This document shows positions 36,425 to 45,631 of a DNA stretch of 64,000 nt, piece after piece. Source of the stretch: Verrucomicrobiota bacterium (GTDB lineage: Bacteria > Verrucomicrobiota > Verrucomicrobiia > Limisphaerales > UBA1319); assembly GCA_022711435.1 (NCBI GenBank), contig JAKLFB010000004.1, positions 124,001 to 188,000 of the forward strand, in the 5' to 3' direction. The number at the start of each line of letters is the position of its first letter. The first letter of the stretch is position 1. A model generated the notes under the pieces. That model saw nothing but the letters and a program-made list of their open reading frames with translations. It searched no databases and was not told the DNA's origin. The translations under genes were made by a program, and so were the position numbers.

Positions 36425-38128
36425 ATGAGCACCTGGCCGATTTCATTTCTGATCCTGGCTGCGGCGCTGGCTGCCTCGCCGGCCCCCCGCTCCGCGCAGC
36501 ATCTGTTCGAGGAATCGACGCCCGCCGTCGCGCAAAACCGGATCGATGAGCTCGTGTTCGAGCGGCTTCGGGCGCTCGGCTTGAGCGTGCCGCCCCGCTG
36601 CTCGGACGCGGTGTTCGTCCGCCGCGCCTACCTGGATATCATCGGCACGCTGCCGACGGCGGCTGAAGCGTTGGAGTTTCTGCGCCGCACCGATCCCAAC
36701 CGGCGGGACGACCTGATCGATCGGCTGCTCGATCGCGAGGAGTTCGCCGTTTACTGGGCAATGAAATGGGGCGATGTGCTCCGGATCAAGGCGGAATTCC
36801 CGGCCAATCTCTGGCCGAACGCGGCGCAGGCGTATCACCGCTGGGTTCAGGCGTCCATCGCGGCGAACAAGCCCTACAACCAGTTCGCACGCGAGCTGCT
36901 GACCTCGAGCGGCAGCAACTTCCGGGTCGGCCCTGTCAATTTCTATCGCGCGGTCCAGAACCGGACGCCGCAGGGGATCGTGAGCGCGGTGGCCCTGACG
37001 TTCATGGGGGCGAGGGTGGATGCCTGGCCGAGCAACCGCCTGGCTGGCGCGGAGCTTTTTTTCTCGCAGATCGGCTACAAGCCCACCAGCGAATGGAAGG
37101 AGGAACACGTGTTTTGGGATCCGCTGGGATCCAGCGCCGTCGCCGGCAACTCAGCGCCCGGCAAGGACTCGGTTTCATCGATCGGGCTTCCCGCCCATGC
37201 CGCGGCCCAGCCGGCCATCCAGCCCCGGGCAAGCGGCCAGGCCGTGACCGCCATGCTCCCGGACGGAACCACGGTCCGGCTCGCTCCGGACCGGGACCCG
37301 CGGGAGGTCTTTGCCGATTGGCTCATCACGCCGTGGAACCCCTGGTTCACCCGGGCGATTGCGAACCGGGTCTGGGCGTGGCTCCTGGGGCGAGGCATCA
37401 TCCATGAGCCGGACGACATCCGGCCGGACAATCGGCCGAGCCATCCCGAGCTGCTGGCGTATCTGGAGAAGGAGCTGGTCGCCAAGGATTACAACCTGAA
37501 ACACCTGTATCGGCTGATCCTACGCTCGGCCACCTACCAGCTCTCCTCGATGCCCAGGCCGATGGAGCCCGAGGCGGCCGCGCAGTTTGCCAGCTATCGG
37601 CTGCGGCGATTGGAGGCCGAAGTGCTCATCGACGCCATCAATCGCGTCACCGGCGCATCCGATCTCTACACGAGCCCGATCCCGGAGCCCTACACCTATA
37701 TCCCCGCCGACATGCCGGCGATCGCGATCGGCGACGGAAGCATCACGAGCCCTTTCCTGGCCCTGTTTGGCCGCTCGGCGCGCGCCACGGGCATGGAGAA
37801 CGAACGCAACAACAACCCCGTCCCCGCCCAATGGCTCCACCTGCTCAACTCCAGCCATATCCAGCGCAAGCTCGAGCAAGGCCCCCGGCTCAGGGCTATC
37901 TTCGATTCCCGACGGCCGGCGCCCGATATCGTCCAGGAGCTCTATCTGACGATCCTCTCCCGGCTGCCAGCCCCGGACGAAATCCGGATCGTCACCGGCT
38001 ACGCCGCAGCGGCTGCGGCGAGCCCGGCGGGCCGGGCCAGCCGAGCCCGCACTGCCGTGCGGCGCGAGGACTGGGTGGACGTTGCATGGTCGCTCATCAA
38101 CAGCACCGAATTTCTTTTTCGCCACTGA
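36425..38128 (+). CDS. DUF1549 / DUF1553 secreted protein (PSCyt2-PSD1 type, no cytochrome domain)
   Basis: 567 residues, signal peptide (FLILAAALAASPAPRSA). DUF1549/PSCyt2 at about 38-205 (RRAYLDIIGTLPTAAEALEF, RWVQASIAANKPYNQFAREL); DUF1553/PSD1 at about 300-560 (WLITPWNPWFTRAIANRVWA, GRGIIHEPDDIRPDNRPSHP, YLTILSRLPAPDEI). In Planctomycetes this pair usually follows a c-type cytochrome domain with a CxxCH haem motif; none is present here. Function is not established. These proteins nearly always precede a DUF1501 gene, as here. Confidence 0.9.
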   Translation: MSTWPISFLILAAALAASPAPRSAQHLFEESTPAVAQNRIDELVFERLRALGLSVPPRCSDAVFVRRAYLDIIGTLPTAAEALEFLRRTDPNRRDDLIDRLLDREEFAVYWAMKWGDVLRIKAEFPANLWPNAAQAYHRWVQASIAANKPYNQFARELLTSSGSNFRVGPVNFYRAVQNRTPQGIVSAVALTFMGARVDAWPSNRLAGAELFFSQIGYKPTSEWKEEHVFWDPLGSSAVAGNSAPGKDSVSSIGLPAHAAAQPAIQPRASGQAVTAMLPDGTTVRLAPDRDPREVFADWLITPWNPWFTRAIANRVWAWLLGRGIIHEPDDIRPDNRPSHPELLAYLEKELVAKDYNLKHLYRLILRSATYQLSSMPRPMEPEAAAQFASYRLRRLEAEVLIDAINRVTGASDLYTSPIPEPYTYIPADMPAIAIGDGSITSPFLALFGRSARATGMENERNNNPVPAQWLHLLNSSHIQRKLEQGPRLRAIFDSRRPAPDIVQELYLTILSRLPAPDEIRIVTGYAAAAAASPAGRASRARTAVRREDWVDVAWSLINSTEFLFRH

Positions 38129-38153
38129 CATCGAGCCCATCCCTCCTCGAGCG

Positions 38154-39548
38154 ATGAACGCGCAATCCAGTTCGATATTCAAGGCTGCGGATGGCTTTCC
38201 CCTGGGCGTGCATCTGGGCATCCCCCTATCGCGGCGCCAGGCGCTCCGGATCGGCCTTTTCAGCACGGCGGGCCTGCTGGCGTCCGGCGGGCGGGGATGG
38301 GGCGCGCCTGCGCCATCTCCGGCGGCTCCGCCCGCGATCAAGGCACGAGCCAAATCGGTCATCCAGATTTTCCTCTGGGGCGGCATGTCCCATATCGACA
38401 CCTGGGACCCCAAGCCGGACGCGGGATACGATTACCTGGGCGAGTTCAAGAGTGCGATCCCCACCAACGTCGACGGCATCCAGGTGGGGCAGCTGTTTCC
38501 GCTCCTGGCCAAGCAGGCGGATAAATACTCGCTCCTGCGAGGCATGACGCACCGGAACAACGGCCATGAGACCGCCGCCTATCTGATGCAGACCGGGCAC
38601 GCGCCCGGGGAGCGCCTGGCGTATCCGAGCGTCGGCGCCGTGTTCGCCTATTTCAAGTCGAAGGAGTACAAGGGCATGATCCCGCCGTATGTGGTGTTGA
38701 CGCGTCCGCAGGGGCGGTTTTCGGAGGAGGGCTTTTTGGGGCCGAAGCTGAAGCCGTTTGCGACCGGGGGCGATCCCAACGCGGCCCGATTCGAGGTGGA
38801 GGGGGTGGTGTCCCGGGGCCTATCGGACGACCGCCAGCAGGCCCGCCGCGATCTGCTCCAGAGCATCGACACGCTCGGGCGCGCGACGGCCGCCGACCCG
38901 CAAGTGGCGGCCTCCGAGGAGGCCAAAAAACAGGCCTACGAACTGATCCTGGGCGAGGGCCGAAAGGTGTTCGATCTCTCCCAGGAAAAGCCGGATGTGC
39001 GCGATCGCTACGGCCGCCATACGTTCGGGCAGGATTGCCTGGCGGCGCGCCGCATGGTCGAGGCGGGCGTTCCCTACATCGTCATCAACTACCCCGGCGG
39101 CTGGGACACTCACAGCAACCATTTCGCGATCATGCGCCGGCAATGCCCGCAGCTGGATCAGGGTCTGGCGGCGCTGCTGCTCGACCTCCACGAGCGCGGC
39201 CTGATCGAGAGCACCCTGGTGTGGTGCTGCGGCGAGTTCGGCCGCGGCCCCAAGGTCGACTGGCAGCCCCCGTGGAACGGCGGGCGAAATCACTGGGGCA
39301 ACGTCTTCACCGCGCTCGTCGCGGGCGGCGGCTTCCAGGGCGGCAAGGTGGTCGGCGCATCCACAGCGAAGGCCGAGGACGTCCAGGACCGCCCCATCTA
39401 CCCCGTGGACCTGCTGGGCAGCATTTACGCCCTCAGCGGCATCGACGCCCGCGCCACGCTGCCGCACCCGCTCGGCCTGGATGCTTTTGTCCTGCCGGCC
39501 GCTACCGAGAGCGCCAAGTCCGGCGGCTTGTTGACGGAGATCATGTAG
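38154..39548 (+). CDS. DUF1501 protein with Tat signal
   Basis: 464 residues from the ATG at 38154. The twin-arginine motif SRRQALRIG with a following hydrophobic stretch predicts Tat export of a folded protein. DUF1501 hallmarks: IQIFLWGGMSHIDTWDPKP, LLRGMTHRNNGHETAAYLM, YPSVGAVFAYF, GGWDTHSNHF, VWCCGEFGRGP and GRNHWGNVFTALVAGGG. The fold is related to the alkaline phosphatase/sulfatase superfamily. It is the regular partner of DUF1549/1553 (25 bases upstream). The role is not known; a concerted role in polymer breakdown is inferred in the literature from co-occurrence. Confidence 0.9.
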   Translation: MNAQSSSIFKAADGFPLGVHLGIPLSRRQALRIGLFSTAGLLASGGRGWGAPAPSPAAPPAIKARAKSVIQIFLWGGMSHIDTWDPKPDAGYDYLGEFKSAIPTNVDGIQVGQLFPLLAKQADKYSLLRGMTHRNNGHETAAYLMQTGHAPGERLAYPSVGAVFAYFKSKEYKGMIPPYVVLTRPQGRFSEEGFLGPKLKPFATGGDPNAARFEVEGVVSRGLSDDRQQARRDLLQSIDTLGRATAADPQVAASEEAKKQAYELILGEGRKVFDLSQEKPDVRDRYGRHTFGQDCLAARRMVEAGVPYIVINYPGGWDTHSNHFAIMRRQCPQLDQGLAALLLDLHERGLIESTLVWCCGEFGRGPKVDWQPPWNGGRNHWGNVFTALVAGGGFQGGKVVGASTAKAEDVQDRPIYPVDLLGSIYALSGIDARATLPHPLGLDAFVLPAATESAKSGGLLTEIM

Positions 39549-39553
39549 CTCGT

Positions 39554-41758
39554 ATGAACCGCCTCCTGCACCGCGCCGGCCGCCGGATCCTTCGCGGGAT
39601 CGTCCCGATGGCATCGGCGGCAGGGCTGGCCCTCGGATTTCAAGCCCAGGCCCAGCAACGCCCCTACATCGGCTACGTTTACCCGGCCGGTGGACAACAG
39701 GGCGCCAAAGTCCAGATCCGGCTCGGCGGACAGGGTCTGGATGACGTCTGCGGGGTGTTGGTCACTGGCGCAGGCGTGACCGGCCGGGTCGTCGATTATT
39801 ACCGGCGGTTGAACCCCCAGGAAAACCAGCTGATCAACGAGCAGTTGCGGGAGCTGAGAAAAGCGGCGGGGCCTGCCGCACCGGCTCGATCCGCTCGAGC
39901 GGTGGCAGTCAGGGCTTCGGATCGAGCGCCGCTGCGGCTCGCGCCCGCCGAGCCGACCGGCGCTCTGATGGCCCGGATCGAAAAGCGCCTGCGCGAACAC
40001 GTGGCCACGCCCGCTTGCGTCTCGATCGCCAACCTCGCGTTCATCGACCTCACGATCACGCCCAACGCCGAGCCAGGCGAGCGCGAGATCCGGCTGGTCA
40101 CGCCCCGCGGCGTGTCCAACCCGCTCCCCTTCCACGTGGGCCAGTTGGCCGAGCTCACTCGCAAACCGATGGCCACTGCCACGATCCAATTGCTCGGCAA
40201 GGAGGAGCTGGCCTTGCGCAAGCGGCCTCCGGAAGAGCTCGAGGTCCGGATCGATCTGCCTTGCACGCTGAATGGGCAGATCGCTTCCGGCGAGGTCAAC
40301 CGCTACCGGTTCGCCGCCCGCCGGGGCCAGCGGCTGGTCATCACCACCCTCGCCCGCCAGCTGGTCCCCTACATCGCCGATGCCGTGCCCGGCTGGTTTC
40401 AGCCTGTTCTGACCCTGCGTGACGCCCGGGGAAAAGAGCTCGCCTTCGAGGATGATTTCCGGTTCAAGCCGGATCCGGTCCTCCGGTTCGAGGCGCCTCG
40501 GGACGGCGAGTACGTGCTCGAGATCGCCGACGCCATCTACCGGGGGCGCGAGGATTTCGTCTATCGCCTGAGCATTGGCGAGCTGCCATTTCTCTCGAGC
40601 CTGTTCCCCCTGGGCGCCCGGACTGGCGCGCCTTCCACGCCCGCCATGACAGGCTGGAACCTCGATCAAGCCCGCCTGGCGGCGCCTCCCGCCGGCGCCA
40701 GCCCCGGCCTCTGCTGGCTCAGCGCAACGCGAGACAAGCTGGTGTCCAATCCCATGCCGTTCGCCCTGGGAACGCTCCCCGAGCATCTGGAGAAGGAGAC
40801 GAACAATGGCGCCGACACCGCCCAGAAAGTCGTCCTGCCCCTGGTCGTGAACGGGCGCATCGACCGCCCGGACGACTGGGATGTGTTCGAGTTCACCGGT
40901 GCGGCCGGCAGCCTGATCGCCGCCGAGGTCCAGGCGCGCCGGCTCGATTCGCCGCTGGACTCGGTCATCAAGCTCACCGATGCGTCGGGCCGCGTGCTGG
41001 CCTTCAACGACGACCGCGAGGATCTGGGCGCCGGGCTGCATACGCACTCTGCCGATTCGTGGTTCATGGCCCGGCTGCCGGCTGACGGGGTTTACTTCGT
41101 CCATATCGGCGACACTGCGCGCCAGGGGGGCGACGATTATGGATACCGGCTGCGGCTGAGCGCGCCGCAGCCGGATTTCGAGCTGCGCGTCGTGCCCTCG
41201 AGCATCGCCCTCCGCGGCCGATCCTCGACAACAGTCACCGTGTTTGCGCAGCGCATGGACGGTTTCAGCGGCCCCATCCAGCTCTCCTTGAGGCAGCCGC
41301 TGAACAGCTTCTCGGCGGCCCCCGTGACCCTCGCCAGCACCCAGACCGCCGCGCGGCTCACCATCCGGACCACCCTGCCCGCGACCGCCCAACCGGTCGA
41401 CCTTTCGATCGTGGGCGCCGCCCAGGCCGGCGGCCGCCGCATCGTCCGCCAGGCGGTTCCGGCCGAGGACCGGATGCAGGCGTTCCTTTGGCGCCACCTC
41501 GTTCCCGCCCGGGACCTGAAAGCGATGGTGCTTGGCGCCGGCAACACCGCGCCAGCCAAGCGCCCCCTGCCCCAACCTACCACCGCTCCCCCCGCGGCTA
41601 CGACTGCCTCCTCGACCGGATCGGCGGGATCGCCGCCTGCGTTCACCAAAGCCCAGGTCGCAGGCCGCCTGCGCCAGCTCCGGCTGCTCTACGAGGACGG
41701 TTTTCTCTCGAGCGAATTCTACCTCCGCAAGGTCGCCGAGTGCGAGGCCGTGCAATAA
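39554..41758 (+). CDS. Secreted protein with pre-peptidase C-terminal-like domains and SHOCT-like tail
   Basis: 734 residues from the ATG at 39554, five bases after the DUF1501 stop. Signal peptide MNRLLHRAGRRILRGIVPMA and following hydrophobic residues, ending in QAQAQ. Two PPC-like beta domains recur: residues about 245-345 (CTLNGQIASGEVNRYRFAAR, with LVITTLARQL) and about 425-540 (LVVNGRIDRPDDWDVFEFTG, GVYFVHIGDTARQGGDDYGY). The extreme C-terminus (VAGRLRQLRLLYEDGFLSSE, then FYLRKV) resembles a SHOCT helix pair after a Pro/Thr/Ala-rich linker. Third member of the DUF1549/1553-DUF1501-PPC series, a layout repeated in this phylum. No catalytic motif seen. Confidence 0.8.
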   Translation: MNRLLHRAGRRILRGIVPMASAAGLALGFQAQAQQRPYIGYVYPAGGQQGAKVQIRLGGQGLDDVCGVLVTGAGVTGRVVDYYRRLNPQENQLINEQLRELRKAAGPAAPARSARAVAVRASDRAPLRLAPAEPTGALMARIEKRLREHVATPACVSIANLAFIDLTITPNAEPGEREIRLVTPRGVSNPLPFHVGQLAELTRKPMATATIQLLGKEELALRKRPPEELEVRIDLPCTLNGQIASGEVNRYRFAARRGQRLVITTLARQLVPYIADAVPGWFQPVLTLRDARGKELAFEDDFRFKPDPVLRFEAPRDGEYVLEIADAIYRGREDFVYRLSIGELPFLSSLFPLGARTGAPSTPAMTGWNLDQARLAAPPAGASPGLCWLSATRDKLVSNPMPFALGTLPEHLEKETNNGADTAQKVVLPLVVNGRIDRPDDWDVFEFTGAAGSLIAAEVQARRLDSPLDSVIKLTDASGRVLAFNDDREDLGAGLHTHSADSWFMARLPADGVYFVHIGDTARQGGDDYGYRLRLSAPQPDFELRVVPSSIALRGRSSTTVTVFAQRMDGFSGPIQLSLRQPLNSFSAAPVTLASTQTAARLTIRTTLPATAQPVDLSIVGAAQAGGRRIVRQAVPAEDRMQAFLWRHLVPARDLKAMVLGAGNTAPAKRPLPQPTTAPPAATTASSTGSAGSPPAFTKAQVAGRLRQLRLLYEDGFLSSEFYLRKVAECEAVQ

Positions 41759-41761
41759 AGC

Positions 41762-42748
41762 TCAAATCCTCCGACCGGTATACGCCCCGATCTTCCGCAG
41801 CACCCCTTTCAGATAGGCGAGCGATTCGACATATCGCTCATCGACGGTCTCGGTCGTCCCCAATCGGTGGCCTTTGACGATAATGGGCGAGCATTGTTCG
41901 GCCGAGAGGAGGCCATCGTATCCGATCTCATGGCACGCCTGGAGAAACACCTCCCACGGCAACGGATCAAGCTCGCTGCCCGGCGTCACTTCTTCCCAGC
42001 CGATCACCGCCCCGCCCACCGTCAGCGTCTTTCGCAGCGAGATCGTGTGCGAGTAGGCCATGAGGCCTTTCATCCGATGGACGGTTTTCCGCACAAACCC
42101 GGGCTCGATGGACTCGAGCAATGGCAGGTCCAGCCCGATCTTGAGGCTCGGGACGCCGATCTCTTCGAGCAAAGCGAGCGTGTCGTCGTTGTTGACGGTG
42201 ATCTCCGGATGGGTCTGCAGGGCCAGGGTGATCCCCTGGTCCTGCGCATAGCGCGCCAGCTCCGCAATCGCTTCGCGGGCCTGATGCCATGCCTCGAGCC
42301 AGTCCTCACCGCGCGAGACCCGGCGGGATCGGGATTCGAAGCTCGACAGGCCATATCCTTGGCCCGCCATCGGGTTCTGGAAATACCCGTAAAAGGCGGC
42401 CAGGATGCGGACGATGGTCGAGCCCAGATCGCGGGCCATGTCGATGCAGGCCCGAACATACAGGATTTCCTTCTCGCGCGGATACACGAGGACATGGTTG
42501 GCTTCGAGGAAATTGGTGCAGCAGACGACGGCTCCCATATCCAGATCCAGTTCGCCGTACAGGTCCTTGATCCGGCGCCGCCGGCTCGAGTCCAGATCGA
42601 TGGGAAATCCCAACGGCCGGTGTGCGTAGATGCATGCGGCATCGTAGCCGAGCTTGGCCGCGCGGCGGATCGCGTCCTCGAGCGGGAGCTGTTGGCCCGC
42701 CGCCGTGAAGTAGCCTCCATACCCAATCGTATCCAGACTCAGTTTCAT
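41762..42748 (-). CDS. Sugar phosphate isomerase/epimerase-like TIM-barrel protein
   Basis: 328 residues with a good ribosome site (GGAG 8-12 bases before the ATG at 42748). AP_endonuclease_2/xylose-isomerase-like barrel: EDAIRRAAKLGYDAACIYAH, LGSTIVRILAAFYG, ITLALQTHPEITVNNDDTLA, LKIGLDLPLLES and DGLLSAEQCSPI with metal-binding Glu/His/Asp positions. Related proteins interconvert keto-sugars or act on myo-inositol derivatives. Stand-alone, convergent to the PPC gene with three bases between them. No substrate can be assigned. Confidence 0.82.
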   Translation of the reverse strand: MKLSLDTIGYGGYFTAAGQQLPLEDAIRRAAKLGYDAACIYAHRPLGFPIDLDSSRRRRIKDLYGELDLDMGAVVCCTNFLEANHVLVYPREKEILYVRACIDMARDLGSTIVRILAAFYGYFQNPMAGQGYGLSSFESRSRRVSRGEDWLEAWHQAREAIAELARYAQDQGITLALQTHPEITVNNDDTLALLEEIGVPSLKIGLDLPLLESIEPGFVRKTVHRMKGLMAYSHTISLRKTLTVGGAVIGWEEVTPGSELDPLPWEVFLQACHEIGYDGLLSAEQCSPIIVKGHRLGTTETVDERYVESLAYLKGVLRKIGAYTGRRI

Positions 42749-43022
42749 AGGCTGGTCTCCTTCGGATTCAGTGTTGTTGAAGAATTCACCCGGACTGAAT
42801 GGCGGCTCGGCGCGATTCTCGCGCCGGGATTGCCGCCCGCGAAACCCATCGTTTCGCGCCCTTCATCCGTCTTTGCCGGCAACGCGCTCGCCGATCATCC
42901 GCGGGTTTCTTCCCCGTTCAGATACCAGACGAGTCGGCTCCGAACAAGGCCAAAGGACGGATGCGGCGCGGGTGGGCGGGGGCGTGTAAGACGACATTCA
43001 TCAAGACCTGCGAGGGACGAGC

Positions 43023-43053
43023 GGGGGGAGGGGGGAGGGCGGAGGGAGAGGGG
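43023..43053 (+). other. Potential G-quadruplex tract
   Basis: Successive G runs of 6, 6, 3, 3 and 4 separated by one to four bases. This satisfies the usual G-quadruplex pattern on the plus strand. It sits between the divergent isomerase and secreted-protein genes. Confidence 0.5.
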
Positions 43054-43082
43054 CTCGTTCCAACGCCCGCCTCTCCCCGACC

Positions 43083-43108
43083 CTCCCCTCCACTGCCGCA
43101 GAGGGGAG
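43083..43108. repeat. Inverted repeat
   Basis: CTCCCCTC, ten-base loop, GAGGGGAG. Non-coding. Similar C-rich/G-rich hairpin to the one at 45452-45484; the pair may be copies of a REP-like family. Confidence 0.4.
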
Positions 43109-43181
43109 AGAGAAGACGATCGGCTAACGGGGTGCAAGCGGTCCAGCACGCCACCCGCCTGCAACCGGACGCACCAAAAGC

Positions 43182-43215
43182 CGAAGAATTTTGTCCTGCG
43201 CCCGCTATGGAAGCC
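43182..43215. repeat. Short dispersed repeat, copy 2
   Basis: Matches 13444-13480 with a few substitutions and small gaps; shared core TGCGCCCGC and GAAGCC. Ends 15 bases before the promoter of the secreted-protein gene. Confidence 0.35.
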
Positions 43216-43230
43216 GCCGGGCGCATTGTC

Positions 43231-43259
43231 TTGACGCTCGCGCAATAACTTTTCAGAAT
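43231..43259 (+). promoter_or_regulatory. Promoter for the large secreted protein
   Basis: TTGACG (43231-43236), 17-base spacer, CAGAAT (43254-43259; 4 of 6). The ATG is at 43289, leaving a leader of about 23 bases. The -35 lies in TTGTCTTGACG, the same string as at 34669. Confidence 0.6.
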
Positions 43260-43288
43260 GAAAACTTGGCAGCAAACGAAACTGGCTT

Positions 43289-45382
43289 ATGAAAAAGATC
43301 TTGTTATTGTTATGTTCGCTCGGTCTGGCAGGCGGCGCTGCGCTGGCGGATATTGTCTACGTCACCGCCCGGCCCTCGCCTTGCACGGTCACGGCCAACT
43401 GTCCGGGCCCGAACACGGATGGCACGTATAGCGAGCAATTCCCCGGCTTGACGGACGCGGGGGCGGTCGGCACGGCGCCCGGCCATCCCAAGACCACGGT
43501 CTCCCGCTGTTATTATGGCAGCGCCGACATCACGGATCCGTCCTACGGCGTCACATTGACGCCTACGCTCGGCGTGCCGGGCGGGGTGTATCAGATCCAC
43601 TACAATTTCAACAGCCTGGCGGGCAACACCAGCACGAATGTGATTCTGAGCGTCGCCTGCACCTCGGGCGGGACACTGTCTTTTTCCGAGACGGACAAGT
43701 TCCAGCGCCGGTACGGAAGTCCCGCCAACCAATGGGGATTCCTCGGCTACCTGACCAACAGTCCGGGAAGCACCACGCCGACCATCGAGTTCCGCTACAA
43801 GAGCGGTCTGGTGAACGGAGGCGCCCAGAACCGGCTCTTGTTCGATTGCTGGAGGTTCACGTTGTACGAGCCCTGCCTGGATGTCCCGACGGTGGAAGTG
43901 GTGGGCCCGTTGAGTGCGGCGGTCAATGAAGTGGTGGTTTCGGGCGTTTCGACCCAGGCCACCAAGGTGACTGCCTATCAAAGGGTCGTCGGCGCCAACT
44001 GGATGCAGATCGGTTCGAAGGACACCGGCGTGACCGGCGGCAACAACACCGTGAGCGTGTCGGGCCTGGTAAAGAACGCCGAGGTGAGCGCGACGCAGAC
44101 CATCAACAACCAGGAAGGCTGCGTGCCCGCCCAGGGCATCCTGGTGGGCGGCGGCGCCAACCCCAGCCTGCGCATCGCCCTGACCATTCGCGAGACCACC
44201 AATGAGACCGCGACGGCCGGCGCGCCGGGCAACACCAGCAGCACGAGCCTGAACTTCCTCGGGGCGACCAACGTGTCCGGCGGCGCACCGATCGATGCGC
44301 CCATCGTCTATCCGAGCAACGGCTGGCAGACGATCACCTTCAGCCGCGAGAGCGAAACGGTCGGCAATCCCACGAACCTCACCGCCGCTCGAACCAACAC
44401 CGCGCCCATCGGCTATTACGCGCAGACGCCGGTGGAGATTCAGGTCTACGCGTTCCGCACCCTGCTTCCGGAAGAGACCAAGATCTATTCGCGCGTGGCG
44501 GGCAAGGCGTCGCTGACGACCAGCAACGATTTTGAGGGGATCCTCTGGTCGTGGGCCGAGGTTCCGGGGGCCGAGGGCTATCGGGTCCTGCGCAGCTATT
44601 ACGGGCAGGGATTCTTCGAAGGTGCCGACGTTACGAACACGTTCTTCCTGGATGCGAATGATTATTCGGTCTGGATTGCCGGGACGGAAGTCACGCCCAG
44701 CTACGTGCAACGCGGCCCGAGCGTCCAATGGAATCCTGCCATCGCCAAGACCAACGACCTGGCGGGCCTCTGGGGCACGCTCGAGTCGATCAATTTCGTC
44801 ATCGACAGCCTCGATGATACCGGCCCGTTCGACATCTACATCGACAACATCAGCAATGGGAGCAACGTGTTTCAGACGTTCGAGGCGGCACCGGCGGGGC
44901 AGACGGATTATGGCTTTCGCGCCCCTGGCTTTTCGGGCACCACCAGCGCGCATATTCTCTCGGCGCCCAACGTGAGCGTGGTGAACAACGGGGTGGCCGA
45001 TACGGGCGCTAAATCCTTGCGGGTGCGATGGCAGTGGACCAACCCGACGGCGTCGAGATGGCTGCGTCTGACCACATCGGGGGTGTCCCCGGCGAGCAAT
45101 CCGTTCGTGAACCTGAACGAGCCGATCTCGTTCCGGCTGCTGATGCTGCCGGTGGGCGCTCCGCTGCCGCCCGCGCCGCCCGCGCCATGGCTCTCGGCGA
45201 CGATGGTCGAAACCAATGCCGTGCTCGAATGGGAAGGCGGCCACCGGCTGCAGACGGCCGTGGACATCTCGGGGCCATTCACCAACGTGCCGCAAACGAT
45301 CAATCCCAACACTTACCTCGGGCCTTGGACCTGGACCAATGCGGTCAGCGATCCGATCCGCTTCTTCCGGTTGGTGGATTAA
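43289..45382 (+). CDS. Large secreted protein of unknown function, verrucomicrobial type
   Basis: 697 residues with a strong signal peptide (MKKILLLLCSLGLAGGAALA). Cys-containing N-terminal part (CTVTANCPGPNTDG), then beta-rich segments; NTSTNVILSVACTSGG and LLFDCWRFTLYEPC suggest a jelly-roll module. The last 60 residues (ATMVETNAVLEWEGGHRLQT, GPFTNVPQTINPN, and an FFRLVD terminus) match a recurrent C-terminal domain of secreted verrucomicrobial proteins, also seen at the end of the CotH/LTD protein. No enzymatic motif. AT-richer codons and many Thr/Asn set it apart from its neighbours, as expected for surface proteins. Own promoter. Confidence 0.75.
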   Translation: MKKILLLLCSLGLAGGAALADIVYVTARPSPCTVTANCPGPNTDGTYSEQFPGLTDAGAVGTAPGHPKTTVSRCYYGSADITDPSYGVTLTPTLGVPGGVYQIHYNFNSLAGNTSTNVILSVACTSGGTLSFSETDKFQRRYGSPANQWGFLGYLTNSPGSTTPTIEFRYKSGLVNGGAQNRLLFDCWRFTLYEPCLDVPTVEVVGPLSAAVNEVVVSGVSTQATKVTAYQRVVGANWMQIGSKDTGVTGGNNTVSVSGLVKNAEVSATQTINNQEGCVPAQGILVGGGANPSLRIALTIRETTNETATAGAPGNTSSTSLNFLGATNVSGGAPIDAPIVYPSNGWQTITFSRESETVGNPTNLTAARTNTAPIGYYAQTPVEIQVYAFRTLLPEETKIYSRVAGKASLTTSNDFEGILWSWAEVPGAEGYRVLRSYYGQGFFEGADVTNTFFLDANDYSVWIAGTEVTPSYVQRGPSVQWNPAIAKTNDLAGLWGTLESINFVIDSLDDTGPFDIYIDNISNGSNVFQTFEAAPAGQTDYGFRAPGFSGTTSAHILSAPNVSVVNNGVADTGAKSLRVRWQWTNPTASRWLRLTTSGVSPASNPFVNLNEPISFRLLMLPVGAPLPPAPPAPWLSATMVETNAVLEWEGGHRLQTAVDISGPFTNVPQTINPNTYLGPWTWTNAVSDPIRFFRLVD

Positions 45383-45451
45383 CGGGTCGGAACAGGCCGC
45401 CGCGCAGTTCCAGAGAGGCGCAAGCGTCTCCGGGAAACTCCCTTTCCCCTG

Positions 45452-45484
45452 CCCTTGCCCCGCCAGCTTCTCGCGGGGCGAGGG
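45452..45484. repeat. Long GC-rich hairpin after the secreted-protein gene
   Basis: Twelve-base stem with one G-T pair (45452-45463 with 45473-45484) and a nine-base loop, about 70 bases downstream of the stop. It could terminate transcription. The rest of 45383-45631 shows no gene. Confidence 0.5.
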
Positions 45485-45631
45485 GGCCGGAACCGCGCCC
45501 CGCGCGGCCGGGATCAGGGGGCGGACGGAGCCAGCTTCTCCGATCCGCCCCTCCGAATCGAACGCCGCCCCCATGGCGAACCGCGCGCTCGAAGCTTGTG
45601 CCGCGGACCCGTTTTTGCCAGAGTTTAATCC

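Larger units (their letters stand above)
42749..43288. other. 540-base gene-free divergent intergenic region
   Basis: Upstream of two divergent genes. It holds a G-rich tract (43023-43053), an 8-base hairpin (43083-43108), the dispersed repeat copy 2 (43182-43215) and a promoter (43231-43259). Open frames here are low-complexity and unlike protein. Confidence 0.6.
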
